Assembly (NCBI RefSeq): GCF_001975825.1
Contig: NZ_MTKN01000031.1
Span: 25,248-89,247, forward strand
DNA from: [Flexibacter] sp. ATCC 35208
GTDB taxonomy: Bacteria; Bacteroidota; Bacteroidia; Chitinophagales; Chitinophagaceae
Direction of reading: 5' to 3'
Length of the DNA: 64,000 nucleotides
Positions 59,376 through 64,000 of the stretch are shown here, in pieces. Made by a program: the position numbers and the translations under genes. Under the pieces are notes generated by a model that saw only the letters and a program-made list of their open reading frames with translations, had not been told where the DNA came from and made no database searches. Each line of letters opens with the position of its first letter. Position 1 is the first letter of the stretch.

Positions 59376-60128
59376 TTAATTTTCTTTCGGATGGAAGAGG
59401 TGTGTGGCTTTGTACACCAGCTTATTGAAGCCGGCTCCCCAGTCATTGCCTTTTTTCCACGCACTCATAAATAAGAAGCCCGTGATTGCTCCGCCGATGA
59501 GTGCGGGCAGGGTAGTAAGGTCATGATGTGAAAACAGGTGTTCTGATACTGCCATGAGGATGTACAATACAGTTAATACCCACATTGGGATACCACCGCC
59601 GCCGTTCAGCTTTTGAAAGAAACGAACATCAGGCGCCAGTAAAAGTGTTGCTACGGCCAGTGACATCACGGAGGCAGAAGAGCCAAAATAAGAGGCAAAG
59701 AATTGAGTAGGATGCCAGGCAGGTATGAACTGCATGCCCAGCATATAGAGGAGATTGCCTGCCATGCCGCCAAAAAGATATAACGGAAGGATAATACCAG
59801 GCCCTGCTTTGCGCTGTAGCACAGAACCAAAAGCCCAGAGCCATACCATATTTCCAAATATCAGCCAAACGCTCTCATTTACAAAGAGGGAGGTGATAAA
59901 TGTCCATGGTAAACTAGCCAGTCTGCTGAAGCTGGCAGGTAATATCACATTATTCATTACATCCAGGTTGAACCGGATGGTTGAATTACCTTCGATATTA
60001 TAAACTATTTGTGTAAAAAATAGCAGGATAAATACTGTCAGGTTCACCAGTAATAACTGGGTGACCATATTCTTTCCTTCTCCCAGTGAGAGGATTGGCA
60101 TTGGTTCTCCTTTTTCGGCTACGTCCAT
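59376..60128 (-). CDS. Rhomboid-like protein without the catalytic histidine (pseudo-rhomboid)
   Basis: 250 residues with six to seven membrane helices of the rhomboid fold. The helix-2 block WTFITSLFVNESVWLIFGNMVWLWAFG keeps the N-M-x-x-L-W shape but has Asn84 where a His is usual. The helix-4 serine region is FGSSASVMSL (Ser151 at the GxSx position). In the last helix the H-x-G-G motif is replaced by L-I-G-G (Leu210 in place of His). Without the His the Ser-His dyad cannot form, so it is predicted to be inactive, like eukaryotic iRhoms/derlins. It starts 37 nt after the active rhomboid gene, so the two are co-transcribed. Confidence 0.82.
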   Translation of the reverse strand: MDVAEKGEPMPILSLGEGKNMVTQLLLVNLTVFILLFFTQIVYNIEGNSTIRFNLDVMNNVILPASFSRLASLPWTFITSLFVNESVWLIFGNMVWLWAFGSVLQRKAGPGIILPLYLFGGMAGNLLYMLGMQFIPAWHPTQFFASYFGSSASVMSLAVATLLLAPDVRFFQKLNGGGGIPMWVLTVLYILMAVSEHLFSHHDLTTLPALIGGAITGFLFMSAWKKGNDWGAGFNKLVYKATHLFHPKEN

Positions 60129-60165
60129 TGACCTAAAACTTTAGGGGCCAAAGGTACGATTCCAT

Positions 60166-60984
60166 TTAGTAAAAATGGCGCCGGTTCTTCCTGTTCCAGT
60201 TTCGGAGCAGCAGGTAGCTGAACAGTACACCCCCCAAGTGGGCAAAATGCGCCACATTATCACCGGCGGTATTCCGGACACCGGATACGAGTTCCAGCAG
60301 GATCATGAAGGTAACGATGTACTTGGCCTTGATCGGGAAGAGGAAGTAGAGGTACACCAGGCTGTTGGGGAACAGGTACCCGAAGGCGAAGAGCAATCCG
60401 AAAACTGCGCCGGAAGCGCCCAGGGTAGCTGCATCGCGGTAGCCGATCTGGAATTCACGCAGGAATAATTTAGACATTTCTACCTTGGCAGGTGTATCCG
60501 GGAAGCTTAATTCCTGATTAATGGAATTGACCAGGTCGTAATGTGTGGTAAGGTTATGGAAGTTCGTAAAATTCGGATCAGCAAGGTAAGTATTGATCTC
60601 ATGAGTGAGCCGCATATTTTCGTAAGTGATCACGCCCATGTGGCAGAGGGCTGCACCCAATCCACAGATGAGATAGAACATCAGGAAGCGCTTAGGCCCC
60701 CAGAGGTTTTCGAGTGTAGCGCCAAACATCCACAGGGTGAACATATTGGAGAACAGGTGCTCGATAGAACCATGCATAAAAAGGTGAGTCAGCACCTGGT
60801 GAGGCTTGAACAGGGGCGAGCCCCAATAGTGGAGGGCAAAGAGGTCCGTCAGGAAATGATTCGATGATGGATTCTGAATCTCTCCCATTGTATATTGTCC
60901 AAGAAATACCAAGCCATTGATGATCAATAGGTTTTTAATCACCAGCGGTAATATGTCGAAACTGCGGGGCCTGAACTCACTCAT
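60166..60984 (-). CDS. Rhomboid-family intramembrane serine protease
   Basis: 272 residues with six predicted membrane helices. Catalytic dyad: Ser191 in LGASGAVFG and His249 in AHFAHLGG; the helix-2 block THLFMHGSIEHLFSNMFTLWMFG supplies the oxyanion-region His and Asn. A polar insert of about 65 residues (about 122-187) between helices 3 and 4 is longer than in GlpG and could act as a regulatory or substrate-binding loop. It cleaves transmembrane substrates within the inner membrane; the substrate is unknown. It is followed by the pseudo-rhomboid gene. Confidence 0.9.
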   Translation of the reverse strand: MSEFRPRSFDILPLVIKNLLIINGLVFLGQYTMGEIQNPSSNHFLTDLFALHYWGSPLFKPHQVLTHLFMHGSIEHLFSNMFTLWMFGATLENLWGPKRFLMFYLICGLGAALCHMGVITYENMRLTHEINTYLADPNFTNFHNLTTHYDLVNSINQELSFPDTPAKVEMSKLFLREFQIGYRDAATLGASGAVFGLLFAFGYLFPNSLVYLYFLFPIKAKYIVTFMILLELVSGVRNTAGDNVAHFAHLGGVLFSYLLLRNWNRKNRRHFY

Positions 60985-61008
60985 TATGATTTCCGATTCT
61001 GATTATTA

Positions 61009-62415
61009 CTAATACCTTTTTTCTAACAATACCACGTTCTCAATATGATGTGTATGCGGGAACATGTCTACAGGCTGGATTTTCTTCACAGCATACAACT
61101 GATCCAGCAGCGCCAGGTCTCTGGCCTGGGTAGCCGGGTTACAGCTTACATACACGATACGGGGTGCTGCAATTTCGAGTAGTTTGTTCACTAGTTTTTC
61201 GTGCATACCAGCCCGAGGAGGGTCAGTGATGATCACATCTGGTTGCCCATGTTGGGCAAAGAATGCATCGTTACAAATGTCTACTACGTCGCCAGCGAAG
61301 AATGTTGCATTGTTTACGCCATTGCGGGCTGCATTTTCTTTTGCATCGTCTATCGCTTCTTTAATCAGTTCAATTCCCACTACTTTTCCAGCCTGTCTGG
61401 ATACAAAAATACCAATACTGCCTGTTCCACAATATAAATCATAAACAATTTCTGTTCCTGTTAATCCGGCAAATTCTCTTGTTACCTGGTAAAGGGCTTC
61501 TCCCTGGTAAGTATTCGTCTGGAAAAAGGACTTAGGGCCAATTTTGAACGTAAAGTCTTCCAGTTTTTCTTCTGCATATCCTTTTCCGAAGTACACTTTA
61601 GGCTCCAGGTCAAAGATGCTGTCGTTCAACTTGGGGTTGATCGTATACAGCAGTGTGGTAATACCGGGTACGGTCGCCAGCAGGTGGTCCAGCAGGGCTT
61701 CGCGGTCTTTCTTGTTTTCGTGTTGGATAACAAGGTTGACCATGACTTCGCCTGTGGTTAAGATGCGCACCACCAGGTTGCGCAGCCAGCCTACCTGGGC
61801 GCGGATATCGTAGAAAGAGAGATCGTGTTCGAGTGCATAAGCCCTGATGGTATTGCGGATCGCGTTGACAGGTTCTGCTTCGAGGTAGCAGGTATTGATG
61901 TCAAGCACCTTGTCGAAGAGCTTGGGTACGTGGAATCCGAGGGCATTCATCCTGGGAATGGTACCGTCTTCGGCAATCGCTTCAGATGGCATCCAGGCTT
62001 TGTTGCTGAATGTGAATTCCAGTTTGTTGCGGTAATGTGTAACGTGTTTGGAGCCAAGGATGGGCTGCATTTCAGGAAGTTCCAGTTTTCCGATGCGGGT
62101 CAGGTTGTCGGTTACCTGCTGCTGCTTGTAGGAGAGCTGCTTGTCATACGGGAGCATTTGCCACTTACAGCCGCCACAGGTGCCGAAGTGCTCACAAAAA
62201 GGAGTCACGCGGTCAGCTGCGTAGCTATGAAAGCGGATGGCGCGGCCTTCAGCCCAGTCTTTCTTGCTTTTGCCCAGGCGAACATCTACAACGTCACCAG
62301 GGACTACGCCACCTTCAATGAAGATCACTTTGCCGTCAATGCGGGCCAGTGCTTTCCCTTCTGCTGCATATGCGGTCACGGGAACTTTTTCCAGAATTAC
62401 GTTTTTTTTCCTCAC
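61009..62415 (-). CDS. rlmD: 23S rRNA (uracil-C5)-methyltransferase RlmD-type
   Basis: 468 residues. An N-terminal TRAM domain (about 1-60) is followed by an iron-sulfur cysteine set (CEHFGTCGGCKWQ, C73/79/82 region and a later Cys), then the SAM-binding fold: FFQTNTYQGEALY, YDLYCGTGSIGIF, TDPPRAGMHEKL and the catalytic cysteine in VSCNPATQARDL. It adds methyl to a 23S rRNA uracil using SAM; RlmD (U1939) and RlmC/RumB-type specificities cannot be fully separated by eye. The start is a GTG at 62413-62415. It is divergent from the thioredoxin-like gene and about 25 nt upstream (on the minus strand) of the rhomboid gene. Confidence 0.9.
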   Translation of the reverse strand: MRKKNVILEKVPVTAYAAEGKALARIDGKVIFIEGGVVPGDVVDVRLGKSKKDWAEGRAIRFHSYAADRVTPFCEHFGTCGGCKWQMLPYDKQLSYKQQQVTDNLTRIGKLELPEMQPILGSKHVTHYRNKLEFTFSNKAWMPSEAIAEDGTIPRMNALGFHVPKLFDKVLDINTCYLEAEPVNAIRNTIRAYALEHDLSFYDIRAQVGWLRNLVVRILTTGEVMVNLVIQHENKKDREALLDHLLATVPGITTLLYTINPKLNDSIFDLEPKVYFGKGYAEEKLEDFTFKIGPKSFFQTNTYQGEALYQVTREFAGLTGTEIVYDLYCGTGSIGIFVSRQAGKVVGIELIKEAIDDAKENAARNGVNNATFFAGDVVDICNDAFFAQHGQPDVIITDPPRAGMHEKLVNKLLEIAAPRIVYVSCNPATQARDLALLDQLYAVKKIQPVDMFPHTHHIENVVLLEKRY

Positions 62416-62516
62416 GGGTGCAAAGGTAGGATTTTCAAAGAGTAATGTGGGCGTGCAAGGGAGTCGTATTTTTCAAATTCCTAATTCTTGGTTACATTTA
62501 CATCAACCGATGTCCT

Positions 62517-63926
62517 ATGCATAAACTTATGATAATACTGGCGTTTGTATGCTCTGCAATGCAGCTACAGGCCCAGAATGGCTACAAGATCACAGTACAG
62601 CTAAAACAGTACAAAGGTGGTATGATGTACCTGGCCCAGTATATGGGTAAAAAGACATATATGGCAGATTCCGCCATGCTGAATGACCAGGGTGTAGCCG
62701 TGCTACAGGGAAAAGAGGCCTTACCCGGCGGTATTTATCTTGTAGTGTTCCCCGGTAAAACACGGTATTTTGAAATGTTGCTGGACAGCAAACAGGAAAA
62801 CTTCTCCGTTTCAGCAGATACTTCAGACCTGATCAATAAAACAATTTATAAGAACTCTCCGGAGAATGAACTCTTCGTGGATTACAATAAATTCCTGTCC
62901 AAAGATGTGGCCTCCCTGAACAAGGAAGCACAGGCCCTGCTGGCAAAACATACGGCAGCAGACACAGCCAGTGCCAGACAGGTACAGACAGAATTGGGCA
63001 AAAAGCTGCAGGCCTACAGGAACAATGTGATGACCAATCATCCCCAAAGCCTGTTGACCAGCATTTTCAAAATGATGAAAGATCCGGAAGTGCCACCTAA
63101 GCCAGCGGATGCCGATTCTACCTTTGGCTACCGCTACTATAGAAGCCACTACTGGGACAATACCAACCTCAGTGACGGACGTCTGGCCCGCACACCTGTA
63201 CTGGAAGATAAAATGAACAGGTACTTTACCCAATTGGTACCAATGGATCCTGATTCCATCAATGTTGCGGCAGATGAACTGATTGAAAAGACACGCAAGG
63301 ATAAAGAGAACTTCAAGTTTGTAGTGTGGTGGCTGACCTCTACATATGAGTCATCTCCTTACATGGGAATGGATGCCGTGTTCGTGCACCTGGTAGAAAA
63401 GTATTATGTAGCAGGTGATGCTTACTGGCTGAATGATGAACAACTGAATAAGATCATTTCCCGTGCATACTCCATAGCACCTAATCTGATTGGTCAACAG
63501 GCGCCGCCACTGGAAGTAAAGGATAGTGCTATGAAACCTCTTTCGCTGTATACCACCAAAGGTAAATTTACAGTGCTTGTATTCTGGGATCCTACATGTG
63601 GACACTGTAAGATAGAAGTCCCCAGGCTGGATTCTGCCTATAATGCGAGCTGGAAAAACAAAGGTGTAACCATGATTGGTTTCAAGACGGAAGGTACCAA
63701 AGAGCAGTGGGAACAATTCATTCATGACAACCATCTGAAAGGATGGATCCATGCATGGGATCCTGATGCACAGTCTAACTATCGACGCCTATACGACGTA
63801 TATAGTACACCGGTAGTGTACCTGCTGGACGAGAAGAAGAAGATTGTTGCAAAGAGACTGGGTGTGGAGCAGTTGAATGAATTTATCGAGCGATCAGATA
63901 ATAAGGGCAAAACAGCGAAGAAATAA
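62517..63926 (+). CDS. Exported TlpA-like thiol-disulfide oxidoreductase with an N-terminal DUF4369-type domain
   Basis: 469 residues from the ATG at 62517 (MHKLMIILAFVCSAMQLQAQ is the signal; an upstream in-frame ATG at 62445 adds 24 residues). A beta-sandwich domain of the DUF4369 kind (about 22-125) is followed by a helical region and a thioredoxin fold (about 330-455). The active site is C-G-H-C in DPTCGHCKIEVP, and the cis-proline is in YSTPVVYLL. It should reduce or exchange disulfides in the periplasm, as in cytochrome c maturation or repair; proteins of this layout are numerous in Bacteroidota and their specific clients are unknown. Nothing supportable is seen in the 74 nt after the stop. 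Confidence 0.88.
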   Translation: MHKLMIILAFVCSAMQLQAQNGYKITVQLKQYKGGMMYLAQYMGKKTYMADSAMLNDQGVAVLQGKEALPGGIYLVVFPGKTRYFEMLLDSKQENFSVSADTSDLINKTIYKNSPENELFVDYNKFLSKDVASLNKEAQALLAKHTAADTASARQVQTELGKKLQAYRNNVMTNHPQSLLTSIFKMMKDPEVPPKPADADSTFGYRYYRSHYWDNTNLSDGRLARTPVLEDKMNRYFTQLVPMDPDSINVAADELIEKTRKDKENFKFVVWWLTSTYESSPYMGMDAVFVHLVEKYYVAGDAYWLNDEQLNKIISRAYSIAPNLIGQQAPPLEVKDSAMKPLSLYTTKGKFTVLVFWDPTCGHCKIEVPRLDSAYNASWKNKGVTMIGFKTEGTKEQWEQFIHDNHLKGWIHAWDPDAQSNYRRLYDVYSTPVVYLLDEKKKIVAKRLGVEQLNEFIERSDNKGKTAKK

Positions 63927-64000
63927 TCCACGACTGTGTAATGGAGCGTACAGGTTGTATACACATCAACCACATGAGAAGTTATTATAGAAGTTGTTTA

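Noticed and set aside
1..64000. tRNA, rRNA, riboswitch or integrative element
   Set aside because: I looked for cloverleaf-type T-loops, conserved leader structures, transposase frames and long direct repeats on both strands and saw none that could be supported.

Overview
The window looks like chromosomal core sequence from a member of the Bacteroidota, most likely Chitinophagaceae and close to Chitinophaga. This is inferred from protein families (S46 peptidase, DUF4836, DUF3857/transglutaminase, DUF2891, Tat-exported Gfo/Idh/MocA oxidoreductases, GH3-serine hydrolase fusion), from many lipoproteins with short LxxC signals, and from Bacteroidota-type -7 boxes (TAnnTTTG) ahead of several genes. 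No rRNA, tRNA, CRISPR array, prophage, integrase or transposase gene was seen. Most of the window is ordinary housekeeping or envelope DNA; the items of interest are small-scale.

Layout. 1-3.3 kb: start of an exported NTF2-like protein, then a compact three-gene operon (DegT aminotransferase, KdsB-type cytidylyltransferase, iron-type alcohol dehydrogenase) whose composition matches the 8-amino-Kdo (Kdo8N) route for the lipopolysaccharide inner core. 3.3-8.2 kb (minus): MFS transporter, a 47-residue membrane peptide, a fused E1 alpha-beta 2-oxoacid dehydrogenase, a four-helix YvlD-type membrane protein and an exported hydroxypyruvate-isomerase-like TIM barrel. 8.2-17 kb: exported SUMF1-like protein, two Tat-exported Gfo/Idh/MocA oxidoreductases, a PBP4-type carboxypeptidase, a frameshifted lipoprotein, a second lipoprotein and a gluconokinase. 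17-24 kb: mutL, msrB, YciI, a DUF4836 lipoprotein, an ABC ATPase/permease pair and a Dabb protein. 24-33 kb: transglutaminase-like DUF3857 protein, DUF2891, a geranylgeranyl-reductase-like flavoprotein, ybaB, a TPR lipoprotein, DUF2306 membrane protein and small lipoproteins, one with a collagen-like stretch. 33-43 kb: obg, adk, GH3-beta-lactamase fusion, ctaA, a membrane-anchored patatin and an alpha/beta hydrolase. 43-50 kb: typA, an AlkB remnant, META protein, VOC and AraC proteins, S46 peptidase. 50-54 kb: rnhB, rpoN, a PAP2-like membrane protein and recA. 54-64 kb: M28 peptidase, cysS, two tandem EEP-family proteins, two rhomboids (one apparently catalytically dead), rlmD and a TlpA-like thioredoxin protein.

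How the genes work together. The clearest unit is the Kdo8N operon, with translational overlap between its first two genes and a strong terminator at its end. A second theme is exported or envelope proteins handling peptidoglycan and peptides (PBP4, GH3-serine hydrolase, S46 and M28 peptidases). A third is genome maintenance and translation (mutL, recA, rnhB, obg, typA, cysS, rlmD, rpoN). Non-coding signals worth attention are a 100-bp element with 16-bp terminal inverted repeats at 59266-59365, three 11-bp tandem repeats running into a 25-bp hairpin after ybaB (29621-29693), and clustered palindromes upstream of recA. Several genes use TTG or GTG starts (obg, rnhB, DUF2306, both EEP genes, araC, rlmD, DUF2891).
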